Positions 30,235 to 40,864 of a stretch of DNA of 64,000 bases are shown here, piece by piece (the stretch's first letter is position 1; the number at the start of each line of letters is the position of its first letter). The notes under the pieces are model-generated. The model searched no databases and had not been told where the DNA came from. It worked only from the letters and a program-made list of their open reading frames with translations. This DNA is from Mesostigma viride. Lineage: Eukaryota; Streptophyta; Mesostigmatophyceae; Mesostigmatales; Mesostigmataceae. The stretch is from NCBI GenBank assembly GCA_009746045.1, contig RPFO01000055.1, positions 5,001-69,000 on the forward strand, given 5' to 3'. Position numbers and translations under genes: made by a program.

Positions 30235-31871
30235 CGACTAGGTCAGGAAAGTCTTATGAAAACGTAGTCCCCCTAGGACCTCCCCTTCTCTTCGGCAAGG
30301 CGGTAGGAGATCTCTTTAAACCTGTTCTGGATACTTCTGTAGCGATGCCTACCTCTGATCTTGAACGCCTTATTAGTAGATTTACGGCCACTGAGCCGGA
30401 AGCATTAGCTGCCATTGCTGCACATCCCCAACAATTAGGCAAGCACCCTTGTAAATTTGTAGGTGGGTTTTTATATGTGCAGATAGCAGATTCTCCCCCT
30501 CAATGGCGCCTGTATGTCCCTCCTATCTGTCGCTCCTCCTTGCTCTTTGAGTTGCATGACTTAGCTGCTCACCAGGGTGGTAAACGGGTACGGGACCTAG
30601 TAGCCCGCTCTTATTACTGGCCTTCCCTTTATAAGGATGTGGATGAGTATGTTAGAACTTGTCAATCTTGCCAGGAAATGAAACCCAATAATGTAGGACA
30701 GATAGCAGAACCTAGGACCTTGCCTGACCCTATCATGCCTTGGGATTCTATCATGATGGATTTTGTAGGACCTTTTAGAAAGAATGATAGGGGCAATGCC
30801 CAAATCCTTGTGTTCATAGATCGTTTTACTCGTATGTGCCATCTTGTGCCGTGTCCTTTAGAACTCACCGCACGTGATTGCGCACGCCTATACCTCAATA
30901 ATGTATATAGATATCATGGATTGAGTAGGCAGTTTATTAGTGATAAGGATAAATTATTTACCTCAGATTTTTGGCAGCAGTTTTTCGCTGCCATCGGTAC
31001 CAAGGTTACCTACGGTACTGCCTACCACTCCTCCTCCTCTCATTTAGTAGAGCGTCTTAATAGAGTAGTAGAAGAAGCGCTTAGGCACTATGTTAATGGC
31101 TCGGGTAGTGATTGGGAGGATTATTTATGTTTGGTAGAGTTCTCCCTCAACAATTGTCCCCAAGCTGCGCATGGATATACGCCCTTCTTCTTAGATACTG
31201 GGAGACAGCCCCTTACCCCTACCTCTCTCTTAGCTAGTCCTCTACGGGACAAGGATGATGTGTCCCGAGATACTGTAGAAGGTGTACAGTCCTTACTAGA
31301 TAGAATGAAAACTGCTCATGACCACGCGATCTCAGGGTATCAAAAAGCTCAGGCTAAGTACCTTGCTAGGTTGCGTGCCTCCTTAGATAGACGAGCACCT
31401 GAGATAGAAGTAGGAGATCTAGTATTAGTAGAAGGCCCCCGTGTTGGCCGTTTTGCTCATAAGTTTGAAGCAGAACTGAAGGTCAAACTTAGGCCTGCCT
31501 TCTTAGGACCCTTCCATGTGTTGTCTAGGGTAGGAAATTTCTTGTATAAGGTCGATATCCCTACCTCTTGGCAAACGCATTCAAACACCTTCCATAGGAG
31601 CCAGCTTAAACTGTACCACCCTAGTACGTTCGCTGGCAGGGAGTTAGCGCCTGCCCCTTTAGAGCATAATCCTGACACTGGGGAAGTAGAAGACGAAGTA
31701 GAAAGCATCGTGGCCCATCGAGATATCAAAAAGGGCCGCGGTACCCAGCGTCAGTATAAAGTGAAGTGGATGTATGCTCGTAGTGAAGTAGATAAGGTTT
31801 GGTATACGGAGAGTGAGCTAGATGGGTGTAGTCGCCTGCTGCAGGAATATAAAACCCTGCACAAGCTCTAG
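30195..31871 (+). CDS. Ty3 integrase with chromodomain-like C-terminus
   Basis: Open in the -1 frame from 30195; the first ATG is at 30345. Zinc-binding HHCC at HDLAAHQGGKRV and CQSCQEMK; DDE core at MMDFVGPF, QFISDKDKLFTS and HLVERLNRVVEEAL; then a GPFHVL..VG...Y.VD GPY/F-like region. The last 60 residues (VEDEVESIVAHRDIKKG, QYKVKWMYARSEVDKVWYTE) follow the chromodomain pattern E.IV..R......YKVKW.......TWE. In chromoviruses that module steers integration to particular chromatin. Confidence 0.93.
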   Translation, partial: EGKNKISIPLSHIATRSGKSYENVVPLGPPLLFGKAVGDLFKPVLDTSVAMPTSDLERLISRFTATEPEALAAIAAHPQQLGKHPCKFVGGFLYVQIADSPPQWRLYVPPICRSSLLFELHDLAAHQGGKRVRDLVARSYYWPSLYKDVDEYVRTCQSCQEMKPNNVGQIAEPRTLPDPIMPWDSIMMDFVGPFRKNDRGNAQILVFIDRFTRMCHLVPCPLELTARDCARLYLNNVYRYHGLSRQFISDKDKLFTSDFWQQFFAAIGTKVTYGTAYHSSSSHLVERLNRVVEEALRHYVNGSGSDWEDYLCLVEFSLNNCPQAAHGYTPFFLDTGRQPLTPTSLLASPLRDKDDVSRDTVEGVQSLLDRMKTAHDHAISGYQKAQAKYLARLRASLDRRAPEIEVGDLVLVEGPRVGRFAHKFEAELKVKLRPAFLGPFHVLSRVGNFLYKVDIPTSWQTHSNTFHRSQLKLYHPSTFAGRELAPAPLEHNPDTGEVEDEVESIVAHRDIKKGRGTQRQYKVKWMYARSEVDKVWYTESELDGCSRLLQEYKTLHKL

Positions 31872-31947
31872 TCGTAGGCCTTCTCCTCTCTTATGTTATG
31901 TCTGCTGTCGACGGGTGGTTGGTTGTCCCCTCCCCTCCGCAGCCGTC

Positions 31948-33135
31948 ATGACAGAGCCTACCCCTCCGGCTGAGAGCCCGCTGCCGTCCCTGCCCCTACC
32001 GGACCCTGAGCTGTATTTCGAGGCCCTTCCGGGCCGTTGGGTGTCGCGATCATGTTACCGGGGTGGCGTTGTGCAGCCGGCCCTTCAGGCCCAACATGCG
32101 AGCTTAGTCAGGGCGGCCCTCTTCGGGGTCACGTGGTATGGTCCTTCCCCTGATGAGCCGCACCAGCTTGTCCTGCACGGTTTCGATGATGCCGGACACT
32201 GTTTGTTGGGGTGTGGTTCCAGCTGTCCCGCCTTGGGGCAGATAGATGCGGTTCTCCGGTGTTGCCGTGTGTTCTCCTACCTCTCCACTCCTGTGGGCCG
32301 TACCTGCCTACGGGAGGTGTTCCCGTGGCTTCCAGCTGAGGGTGATGCTGAGGTAGACGAGAACCCCTGCGACCTTTTACGGGCCGTAGAGTTCATGGAG
32401 ATAGCTGATCAGTCGGCGGGACTAGCGGTTAGTGGTCCTACCCCTTCGGGCGCCCCAGCCGAGGTACATTATACTCCAGATTATTCTGCCTCGAGCGCTG
32501 CGTCCGCCTCCTCGGTGTCTGTCCCTCCCTCTCCGGTCCCGTCGTCCCCTCGGTCGACCCGGGATGTCGCAGTGGAGCCTACCCCTTCGGGTTTGCCTGA
32601 TCCTCTTTCGGCGTACACTACGGTCCTCCAGCCCATCCTTGAGTGGGATGCCCGCCGCCCGGTGCCTATCCCGGGCCAGGGTCTAGACTCCCGCGGTCAC
32701 CCCCCTCCTCGTGCCAGCGACTACCTAGAGACATTCGGGTCGCGACAGTGTGTTCGTCGGTGGCGCTCCCGCGAGATTCGGCACATCCGGTTGTGGCCGT
32801 CCAACGTGGAGCCCCTGGTGGACCTGTTCTTCCCGACGGGTCTGCGCCCTCGGATTCGGTATCATTGCCTCCTCCTGCGGGCCCTTTGCCTGATCGCGGT
32901 AGAGCCTTTCCTTCGCCTCTTTGCCTGTGGCTTTCTGGACTGGGCCCGTGGCCAGGTCGTCCTCACGCAGCATAGGTATTACTGGGCCTTCCTGGGCCTC
33001 TTTCCTGACGGCGTGTGGGCCGATGTTTTCCTCACTATAGATAGGCATGACAATGTTGAGGATGTGGCTCACTACCAGGCCTACCTGGAGGTCCTGCTGG
33101 CCTCTCGTGGCACTTACCAGACGGATGGCCACTAG
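31948..33135 (+). CDS. extra ORF between Ty3 integrase and 3' LTR, unknown function
   Basis: 395 residues from ATG 31948 (the frame is open from 31822). It sits where env lies in some Ty3 elements. The N-terminal half has a Cys-rich stretch (HCLLGCGSSCPALGQ, VLRCCRVF); the middle is Pro/Ser-rich; the C-terminal part is basic then hydrophobic (RIRYHCLLLRALCLIAVEP, LRLFACGFLDWARG). I see no signal peptide or convincing membrane span, so calling it env is not justified. It is more GC-rich than gag-pol, suggesting separate origin. A possible splice acceptor, CTCCGCAG, ends at 31942, just upstream of the ATG. Confidence 0.6.
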   Translation: MTEPTPPAESPLPSLPLPDPELYFEALPGRWVSRSCYRGGVVQPALQAQHASLVRAALFGVTWYGPSPDEPHQLVLHGFDDAGHCLLGCGSSCPALGQIDAVLRCCRVFSYLSTPVGRTCLREVFPWLPAEGDAEVDENPCDLLRAVEFMEIADQSAGLAVSGPTPSGAPAEVHYTPDYSASSAASASSVSVPPSPVPSSPRSTRDVAVEPTPSGLPDPLSAYTTVLQPILEWDARRPVPIPGQGLDSRGHPPPRASDYLETFGSRQCVRRWRSREIRHIRLWPSNVEPLVDLFFPTGLRPRIRYHCLLLRALCLIAVEPFLRLFACGFLDWARGQVVLTQHRYYWAFLGLFPDGVWADVFLTIDRHDNVEDVAHYQAYLEVLLASRGTYQTDGH

Positions 33136-33511
33136 ATAGAGGGCCTTAGGCCCGACCTGAGGGTGTTGTCCCTCCGGTATGTAGAGTCGCCCTCATATTC
33201 TGGCCAGTTGGTTGGCTGTTCTTGGTCCTTAGCGCTGATGTGTTTACTCTGTGTGTCCTGCCCAGTGCCGTCCCCCCGGCCAGGACTCCGTTCCAGGCAG
33301 TTAGGGGAACCTACCACCAGGCTTGGTGCTGGCTAACCCTACACCACCCGGCGTGGTGGTGGAGACCGTGTGAACTATTGGTGCTTTGTATCTGGGATGG
33401 TCTATCGATTGTGTTGGTGTGTGCTGGGTGCGTTAGGATTATTTTCCTACCCCTTTGGTTCCCTCCTCTCTGCGTAGGGAGAGGGCTCCCTACCTTTTGT
33501 GGGGGGGGAGG

Positions 33512-34083
33512 TGTTACGTCGCGTAACAATTCGTTGTAGTTACGGACGTAAATTAGGTCCATGGCCTCGGTTGTTCCTAGGTTACGTGCAGTTCTAGTTT
33601 GGACATGATTGTCCCCGTAACAGTACTGTGGTATATTGGGTGCCTTTGGGCGCCGCGCCGCGTACTATATTAGTGGTCCTTATCCTTTTGTAGAATGTAG
33701 TGGACCGGCGTGCATCTGTGCACCTGCCTGTGTTTCTGTGGTTCTGCAGGCGAGGGCCAGGTCGGCCCGAGCCTGTTGGACCGTTGGTGACCATTTATGC
33801 ACGTTCCACTCCTTGTGTGGTTACTCGGCGTGTGTTAAGTGAATTGACACATTTAGGCTTGGGTCACGGCAGTGTAGTTGTGTTTCCTTCCTCTATTCCT
33901 GGAGTAAACGGGTTTTGGTAAATGGTTGTATGGCGTATTATAGCAACACTTACGTTAATGCATTGAGATCAGCTCCGTCACGTTCGTCTTTCGCCAGAGG
34001 GTTAAGTAGAGGAGGCCTGACCAGTTTAGGTAGTATCAGGCCCATTAGAGGTAGAGGTGGAGGTAGATATCCGCGGCGTAACA
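33512..34083 (+). repeat. 3' LTR of Ty3 element
   Basis: Same 572-bp sequence as 24422-24993, directly after the polypurine tract and followed by the target duplication GCATC. Confidence 0.95.
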
Positions 34084-34114
34084 GCATCAAACAAGAACGA
34101 CAAGCGTCATTAAT

Positions 34115-36470
34115 AACGCCGGCCGGCGCAACTGGATACATGTAAACCATACAAAAGTGATTTTATGAAACACATACAGTTTGTCATTAATAACGACGGC
34201 CGGCGTAACTCGGGCGCAATTAAAAACCATTAACCCCTAAATGGTCTTGCTGCCGATTTTCCGCCAAAAAGTGACTTACAGCCGATTTGTCGGCACCTAC
34301 TCGGGGGACCAGTTTGCGAGAATACTATTGGGAATTAGGAAACGTTTAGCTGAGAAGAATGAAAGTTTATAAGTTTCTCCAGAACATGATACTAGGGTTT
34401 GCTATATTTTGACCAAGTTATAGAGGTGTTCTGGCCGGTCAAAGTACAAGGGGTCAGGGTACTTTTTCACGTACAACGTGCATTCCGGAAAACGACGACC
34501 TGGCCATGGCGGCTTGCGCCCACGCATGGCATTTACGTTTGCGTTCGAATTTTCTGGCCAAACTTAGGATATTGATTTTATACGTCCTAAAGATCATACA
34601 GGCCAATTTTTGGTTCGCGGGAATGCCATTTGATAGGTGTCGGCAGCGTTCTTGCTGGAAAAAACTGCGATCAGGCCGGACGATAGAAACGTTGACAGCA
34701 ATACCTTTCCGGCGTATTTTAAAGGATATATCGGTTTCTTTGTACTTTTTATGATGATTTGTAGTCGTAAACGTGCAAGGGTGGCCAGAAATCGCCGAAT
34801 CCAGCGACCATGCTGCACAACTTTGGTGTGCCGAAATGCGCCATTTTGCGGCCAACGCCTGGGCCAAGGTAACGCCATCCATGCCTGGTAAAGCTTAAGC
34901 ATCGTTTTCCTATCGATGTTTGACGTTTATATATACGTTCTAGCTTGTGTAGCACATTCTTTTTGCATTATTCATGCTCTTTCTTGACCCTGGCCTGGCC
35001 CCTTTCTAAAACACCCTTCTTAGATGCTTCCCTCAGTCAGTTGACCTGCCACAGTGTGATGGTGATAAGTTTTAGAGGCTGTATGGGTTTGAATACCTCC
35101 ATATATGTTTGTTATACATTTCCCACACACATATTGCATGAGTGTGAGGCAGTTGGCTGGTCTCTGTGGCATCATCAAGCATGTAAACGGTGAGTAGAAG
35201 CTTCCCATTGTCAGCATGTGCCACCAGGTGTGCTGGCCATCACCTGGCAAGCTATAGCAGCTTAGGCCTAGTTTATCCTTGCTAGGGCAAACTGAAATAG
35301 GCTTAAAATCACTAGTTTGTTGGTGGCTGCCTCCTAGAATGCATTCCTTGCGTAGGGTATCCGTACCACGTTACCTACGTGCATGGACAAGGTGGCACCT
35401 GCACATAGGTGCCATGTAAGGGCAGTGTGATGATGCATTTATGTTTCCCCATCATTGTGGAAGGGAAATGTATTGTTTGGCATGGTTGGGGGCCATATTA
35501 GTAGGTATTAGTAGGTAGTATGCCCACTCCTACCCCTTGGTTGCTTTTTACCAACGGTACCCCTATGGGCTGTACTGGGTGTAACTGCTGGTATACCCAC
35601 CCAAATGATGACCCCAATGGCTCAAACTGTTCAGCAACTAATTGTTTATCATCCCTGAATTGGTAGGTGCCTAGCTCTTACAACATAATTCAAAATGCAC
35701 ATTCTACCAAAAATAAAAACGCTCGTCTTGACCCCCCTGACTTTGACGGCAATTATACATGGCCTACGATGAATATATGTGAGGTTGTGATATATCATGG
35801 CTTAGGGCAACTCATGGACATGCTTGCCCCCCAAGGACAGCCATTGGATATTGCTAGGTTGTACAGGGGCTGGTTTACAAAATAGGAGAGTTACTGCCGA
35901 TTTATCGGCAGCATTTCCGCCCATTTAGGGGTTAAGAAGCAACTCAGGATATGCAGGCAGAAATCCTTCAGGTGTAAAAAAGATGTACAAACACACTTTT
36001 GGTAATGGGGCCTGATTGCGCAACTGCAAGATACCATTGGAAACGCCGGCCGGCGCAACTGGATGCATGTACATAAACCATACAAAAGTGATTTGCACAA
36101 AACCCCTACAATTTGTCATGAGTAGTTACGACGGCCGGCGTAACTCGGTTGCATTTGAAAACCACAAAGAAGCAACTCAGGTAGTGAAGGCGGAAATCCC
36201 AGAGGTGATAAAATGTTTACCAACACAAAATGTTGATAAGCGTGCAAGCTTTTGCAAGTGCGCGCAAGATACCATTGGAAACGCCGGCCGGCGCAACTGG
36301 AACACCAAAACAAAAAACTTGATTTGCACGAAACCCATTCAGTTCGTCATGGATAACGACGGCCGGCGCAACTTCATGGCACTCACCACTTTCACCAAAT
36401 GCCATGTCGCCATTATATTGAGGAAAGCGAAGTATGCCCACTTAAAGCTGTGGTCTGCAGAACATTGACA
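34115..36470. repeat. 230-bp tandem array, three units, first one interrupted
   Basis: Units start at 34115, 36042 and 36280 with AACGCCGGCCGGCGCAACT. Each carries a second motif, AACGACGGCCGGCGTAACT or a one-base variant, 56-66 bp downstream (34192, 36127, 36355). Removing the insert at 34234-35935 leaves unit 1 at about 225 bp against 238 bp for unit 2. Unit 3 fades after 36373. The array lies upstream of the - strand transposase gene once the Ty3 element is removed. Confidence 0.75.
34234..35931. mobile_element. non-autonomous TTAA-flanked DNA transposon (piggyBac-like ends), 1698 bp
   Basis: Ends are CCCCTAAATGG and CCATTTAGGGG, an 11-bp terminal inverted repeat. Both are flanked by TTAA (34230-34233 and 35932-35935). 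Subterminal GCCGAT-TTGT-CGGC type hairpins lie near both ends. The uninterrupted unit at 36161-36180 reads CAAA exactly where this unit has TTAA, which serves as an empty site. No transposase-like ORF inside; the longest frames (about 140 codons) show no family. Confidence 0.75.
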
Positions 36471-38699
36471 CAAAATATGCATGGTATTTCAAGCAATGAA
36501 TGCTACTATGTGTCAGGCATCAATGTCTTTATTGTATCCAAATGTGGTTAGGACGGAGGTTTACATTGGTTGCTATTTTAAGACAATGGCGTATAACCAA
36601 ACATTGCACACACTCAAGAGTGTACTTATGCTGAACTGGAAAGGAACAATAAACCCCAATAAGGTAGATATTTTTCTTTTACATTTTAATTTTTTATATA
36701 CTAGTTTATATAATATTATATTATATTAATTATATTATGATATATTATGTTATATGAAATAACATTAAAATTAACATAAAATTAAAATTATATATTAATT
36801 ATAGTATATTATATAATTTATATTATATATTATATTCACGATGCTCTGTGTATTAATGAGATATCAGACACACCTACATCACATCGCCTTCGCCTTGATG
36901 TTTCCGTTGTATGGGTCCGGTCGGGCGTTGGTAGCTGGTCGACAACAATTCTACATTTCCTAAAAAAAAATGCGACCGTGCCTACATTCGAAGGCGCGCT
37001 GTGGCTGACCTGAACTATCGGTGAACACCTCGGCGTCACTTGACCGGCCTAGGTTGACATTTCGGCAGAGTAACGCTGCTTAAGGATCATTGCGTAGTTC
37101 GAGCGATTTGGCTCTTTATATATGTTTTTGGAGACGACGAGCAAGCATCCGATTGGTCAGCCAATTCCTGTCCAGTCCTCGGACAGTGTCCAATCCGGTG
37201 CTTGGGATCCAGAAAACGTGCTCGAGCCTGGCCACTCTGTCGCGGGCGCCGCGCTAGTGGCGTCGCGCCCAAACCTGACCAGGCCTTAGGAAAGGGCGGG
37301 GGCGAATGCAAGAATTATTGTTATATCCTGACCTGTCCTGGGGAAGGTCCGGGGCGAATGCAAGAATTAATATACCTGCGTATGCAACCAACACGGCCGA
37401 TCCACATACATAATCCGACTGAGCTGGACGGTACGGACCAAATTTCGGTGCAAATTGAGGCCCAAAAGCTATGTCGGCACGGTGCGCGCGCACCCCTTGC
37501 GGTAGTGGCCATGGCGACTGCCTTTAGACGAAACGTGACAAATCTGGCACGCGGAAAGCAGAAAAAATGCTCGATTGTTGGAGAAAATTAGTTACTGATT
37601 CTAATTTATGGCGGGATGGTTGCGATCTATAATGTCGCGGGCTTTTTTTCTTTGCCATCGGCAGGGGGGGTCCGGCCTGAATTTCTGTCGGGATGAATAA
37701 AGTATAATGGATGCCTGCCGGGTTGATTGTCGATTGTTGCCAGTTTTGATGGTCGTAAGGAAAGCTAGTTTAATGATGTTTCTAAAGCCGTAAAAATTCC
37801 CGCTGCTATCTTTACCTTTCCCGTCATTTTGCGGTAAGATAACATTAGCCCTGCGCGATGCGTACTGCCCAACCACTCCATGAAAGGGTGGACTTTCTTG
37901 TGCGCCTGGGCACGAATAAATGCCCGTTATGGTACGTTCTTGTGTTAAACGTCTTAAGCTAGCGTTTTCCTGCTTTCTTAGCTCGTTGAGCGTAAGCTTT
38001 TTGCCTTCTTTCCGGCCAGATGCAGCCAGAAAGTTGCGGGTCCTGGCGCTGCATCGCTGGATTCCTGGGTGTCTTTTAGCTAGTTAATCGTCTGTGACGT
38101 GGCTGGCTTTCTGCAGCGCGTGGCCCGCAACCTGTCGGGAAGGTGTAATGCTTTTATTTCCATGCTTCTCTGAAATTTCTTGTGCTTTATAGACAGTTGT
38201 GTTCGAGGAAATTCACGCGGTCTTCCTAAGCAGCGGCATCATTTTCCCCAGACACTGACGAGCTGGCACCTGTTTCCTAAAGAGAGCGGTCCGTGCTTGT
38301 TAGAAAGGAGGCAGTGTGCATTTTGCGGGACACAATGCTTTGGTGGCACATGCGTCAGGTAGGCTGTTCCAATGGTCTCTTCACCTTTCCCACTGAGTAA
38401 ATGTTAGCATTTGTCATGCTAACCAGAGCAGCTAGCCACAGGTTGGCTGGATAAAAAGTCAGCTTATTTTCTCTTTATATACTGCGTGTGTGGTCCTCCA
38501 CGTGTCCGGCTTGTTGGGCATTTTGGAAGAGGGTTTATAATGTGTTGTTGGGTGGAACAACTTGGTTGTTGGCACAAAATCACACATTATTAGCCTGAGA
38601 TAGGCATGACATATGCTGCTCAGGCGTGTCGTCCTACCAGCCTTGTTGTTAAGGGTAGACTCACAAGGCTGGCTGTGCCGATGGAGGGGTGGGGCGTGC
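36471..38699. other. non-coding region with AT-rich tract
   Basis: 36663-36840 is low-complexity TATAT/ATTA. A 17-bp word, GGGCGAATGCAAGAATT, occurs twice near 37310 and 37360 with loosely similar surroundings. I see no gene in the rest. Confidence 0.5.
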
Positions 38700-39126
38700 T
38701 AGCCCCCCCCACACCCACGCATGCATGCTAGCCCACCCCCACACCCACGCATGCATGCTAGCCCACACTCACACCCACGCATGCATGCTAGCCCACCCCC
38801 ACACCCACGCATGCATGCTAGCCCCCCACACACCCACGCATGCATGCCAGCCCCCCCCACACCCACGCATGCATGACAGCCCCCCACACACCCACGCATG
38901 CATGCTAGCCCCACACACACACACACGCATGCATGCCAGCCCCCATACACACCCACGCATGCATGCCAGCCCCCCCCACACTTACGCATGCATGCTAGCC
39001 CCCCACACACACACACGCATGCATGCCAGCCCCCCACACACCCACGCATGCAGGCTAGCCCACCCCCACACCCACGCATGCATGCCAGCCCACCCCCACA
39101 CCCACGCGTGCATGCCAGCCCACCCC
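38700..39126 (+). repeat. 31-bp minisatellite with GCATGCATGC cores
   Basis: About 14 units of a C-run, ACACCCACGCATGCATGCTAG and CC. The repeated self-complementary ACGCATGCATGC core makes hairpins possible. ORFs on both strands are period artefacts. Confidence 0.9.
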
Positions 39127-39409
39127 TAGCTTGAGCGTGCTTGTAAAGTTTTTGCATGGTTTATTAAAATGAGTGGAATATGTATTTATTGCATTAAATG
39201 TTAATTTTATCATGAATGAAAATGGTCAACATTGCCGAAGTGCCCCTAAATTGCTCAATATTGTGTGCTCAAGAATTCAATGAGGATTGTCATCATGGAA
39301 ACCCGCACAAATTCACGATTCCGGGCATGCATGTGAAAGTATCAAGAACAATTTTCAATTAAGAATGGTATCTCATTGTTCCATGAATCAATATGACTCC
39401 ATGTACGTA

Positions 39410-40864
39410 GACAAGCCATGATGACCCCATGGGAGCCTAAATCCTCATCATTAAATACATAAATGCCACCCATGTACGTAGACGGGCCATGATGACACCA
39501 ATGGAGCCTGAATCCTCATCATTTTGTTTTCTTTGACATCCATGTACATACGTAGGCCAGCCATGATGACACCAATGGAGCCTGAATCCTCATCATTAAT
39601 TACATACATGCCATCCATGTACGTAGACAGGCCATGATGACACCATGGGAGCCTGAATCCTCATCATTTACTATTCCTTGACATCCATGTACGTAGACGG
39701 GCCATGATGACACCATGGGAGCCTGAATCCTCATCATTAAATACATAAATGACATCCATGTACGTAGACAGGCCATGATGACACCATGGGAGCCTGAATC
39801 CTCATCATTTACTATTCCTTGACATCCATGTACGTAGACGGGCCATGATGACACCATGGGAGCCTGAATCCTCATCATTTACTATTCCTTGACATCCATG
39901 TACGTAGACGGGCCATGATGACACCATGGGAGCCTGAATCCTCATCATTTTGTTTTCTTTGACATCCATGTACATACGTAGGCCAGCCATGATGACACCA
40001 ATGGAGCCTGAATCCTCATCATTAATTACATACATGCCATCCATGTACGTAGACAGGCCATGATGACACCATGGGAGCCTGAATACTCATCATTTACTAT
40101 TCCTTGACATCCATGTACGTGGACGGGCCATGATGACACCATGGGAGCCTGAATCCTCATGATTTACTATTCCTTGACATCCATGTACGTAGGCCAGCCA
40201 TGGAGACACCATGGGAGCCTGAATCCTCCTCATTAATTACATACATGCCATCCATGTACGTAGACAAGCCATGATGACCCCATGGGAGCCTGAATCCTCA
40301 TCATTTTTTTTTCTTTGACATCCATGTACGTAGACGGGCCATGATGACACCATGGGAGCCTGAATCCTCATCATTAATTACATAAATGACATCCATGTAC
40401 GTAGACGGGCCATGATGACACCATGGGAGCCTGAATCCTCATCATTAATTACATACTTGCCATTCATGTACGTAGACGGGCCATGGAGACACCATGGGAG
40501 CCTGAATCCTCATCATTTACTATTCCTTGACATCCATGTATGTAGACAGGCCATGATGACACCATGGGAGCCTGAATCCTCATCATTTACTATTCCTTGA
40601 CATCCATGTACGTAGACGGGCCATGATGACACCATGGGAGCCTGAATCCTCATCATTTACTATTCCTTGACATCCATGTACGTAGACGGGTCATGATGAC
40701 ACCATGGGAGCCTGAATCCTCATCATTTTGTTTTCTTTGACATCCATGTACATACGTAGGCCAGCCATGATGACACCAATGGAGCCTGAATCCTCATCAT
40801 TAATTACATACATGCCATCCATGTACGTAGACAGGCCATGATGACACCATGGGAGCCTGAATAC
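39410..40864 (+). repeat. 70-bp satellite, block 1
   Basis: Units run CATCCATGTACGTAGACGGG, CCATGATGACACCATGGGAG, CCTGAATCCTCATCATT, then one of several linkers (TTACTATTCCTTGA; AATTACATAAATG; TTTTTTTCTTTGA; TTGTTTTCTTTGA). Unit length is 70-71 bp, with about 20 units here. Part of this block (about 40100-40520) recurs at 42367-42790 on the other side of the inserted element. Confidence 0.95.

Larger units (their letters stand above)
24422..34083 (+). mobile_element. Ty3/gypsy chromovirus-type LTR retrotransposon, 9662 bp
   Basis: Two 572-bp LTRs (24422-24993 and 33512-34083) begin TGTTACGTCGCG, end CGGCGTAACA and look identical. The target duplication is GCATC (24417-24421 and 34084-34088). 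A G8AGG polypurine tract (33501-33511) lies next to the 3' LTR. Gene order: leader ORF, gag, protease-RT-RNase H, integrase with chromodomain-like tail, extra ORF. It interrupts the flank of the - strand transposase gene. Matching LTRs mean recent insertion, but gag/pol and pol/int are split by -1 breaks. Confidence 0.95.

Noticed and set aside
31948-33135. Calling the extra Ty3 ORF an envelope gene
   Set aside because: No signal peptide, cleavage site or clear membrane anchor is visible; position alone is not enough.
34115-36373. CRISPR-like look of regularly repeated GCCGGCCGGC palindromes
   Set aside because: Only six copies in three units, the spacers are themselves similar to each other, and the setting is eukaryotic. 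It is a tandem array.
38689-39157. Cys/His-rich repeat ORFs (ACMLAHPHTH type)
   Set aside because: Products of the 31-bp minisatellite on both strands; no start context or domain.
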